Below are positions 63,745-64,000 of a stretch of DNA of 64,000 bases, piece after piece. Both the position numbers and the translations under genes were made by a program. The DNA is from Lysobacter arvi (GTDB lineage Bacteria; Pseudomonadota; Gammaproteobacteria; Xanthomonadales; Xanthomonadaceae). The stretch covers positions 1 through 64,000 of the forward strand of contig JARUHG010000005.1 in the NCBI GenBank assembly GCA_031216755.1, read 5' to 3'. Position 1 is the first letter of the stretch. Every line of letters starts with the position of its first letter. Below the pieces are notes generated by a model that did no database searches, was not told the DNA's origin, and was given only the letters and a program-made list of their open reading frames with translations.

Positions 63745-64000
63745 TCAGTCCGCCCAGTGGCCCGCCGTGGTGGCGGTGGGCAGCACCTGTGCCGACAGCT
63801 GGCGGTCGTTGTTCAGCAGGCGCACCGCGTCGGCAAGGATGGCAGCCGACTCGCGCAGCAGCGGATCCGGGCGCTTCTCGGCGAGCTTCTCGCGTTCGGC
63901 GTCCTTGGCGATGTCGCGCTCGTTCGCCGCCAGCCCGTCGTCGTTGTAGTCGTCCGCCAGCGGGTCGAGGTCCAGTCCCAGCGCCTTGCGCTGTTCCTGG
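63745..64000 (-). CDS. prc: C-terminal part of a tail-specific protease (Prc/Tsp-like), partial
   Basis: The last 85 codons of a minus-strand gene running off the right edge. The peptide has LDPLADDYNDDGLAANERD, then a charged helix (KDAEREKLAEKRPDPLL), ESAAILADAVRLLN and the end TTAGHWAD. This matches the C-terminal (DUF3340) region of Prc/Tsp periplasmic C-terminal processing proteases, the part after the PDZ and catalytic domains. The start lies beyond the window, so the product call is moderate. Confidence 0.7.
   Translation of the reverse strand, partial: QEQRKALGLDLDPLADDYNDDGLAANERDIAKDAEREKLAEKRPDPLLRESAAILADAVRLLNNDRQLSAQVLPTATTAGHWAD

Overview
The window is GC-rich chromosomal DNA from a gammaproteobacterium of the Xanthomonadaceae/Lysobacteraceae (a Lysobacter, Luteimonas or Xanthomonas relative). 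The evidence is the gene content and protein style: a TonB-receptor-driven xylan utilisation locus with LacI-type palindromes of the core GGTAGCGCTACC, a split class II ribonucleotide reductase, a 'VVASGFRQSL' type receptor plug, and xanthomonad-like dispersed repeats. Assignments rest on reading translated sequence; no database search was run.

Layout. 1-2526: a dodecin gene with a repeated copy of its 3' end, then the flagellar stator pair motB/motA (minus). 2623-35807: a xylan, glucuronoxylan and xylose degradation region of about 33 kb. It holds an epimerase/GH43/GPH-symporter operon (minus), a large TonB-dependent receptor (minus), and a divergent plus-strand operon (hexuronate transporter, GH10, GH115 alpha-glucuronidase, uxaC, GH10, SMP-30 lipoprotein). 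Then comes a minus-strand operon (GH67 alpha-glucuronidase, SGNH acetylesterase, manD, GH43, GH3, uxuB), a divergent LacI-family regulator, a XylE-like transporter, xylA and xylB. 36114-40226: small membrane protein, NlpD-like lipoprotein, cupin, several small conserved unknowns and a lipoprotein. 40485-43303: orphan genes, a REPIN-like repeat and a G+C-poor gene of the sporadic TIGR04141/DUF6119 type. 43322-47174: NrdJb-like protein, histone-H1-like protein and class II ribonucleotide reductase NrdJa. 47768-51948: HtrA protease, YqjD/YqjE-like membrane proteins and an AI-2E family transporter. 52185-54277: HAD hydrolase and M17 aminopeptidase. 54788-59427: four-gene MacA/MacB-type ABC efflux operon. 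59489-64000: DinB protein, RarD, EamA transporter, Lrp-type regulator, AraC-MGMT fusion and the end of a Prc-like protease gene.

How the xylan genes fit together. Secreted GH10 enzymes cut xylan, the TonB receptor probably imports decorated oligosaccharides, GH67 and GH115 remove (methyl)glucuronic acid, the SGNH esterase removes acetyl groups, and the GH43 and GH3 enzymes release arabinose and xylose. Xylose goes through a mutarotase, XylA and XylB to the pentose phosphate pathway. Glucuronate goes through UxaC, UxuB and ManD to 2-keto-3-deoxygluconate; the kinase and aldolase that finish the route are not in the window. Four near-identical palindromes (9114, 9276, 35827, 36092) sit upstream of the receptor, the hexuronate/xylanase operon and xylB, and are the likely operators of the LacI-type regulator at 30097-31155.
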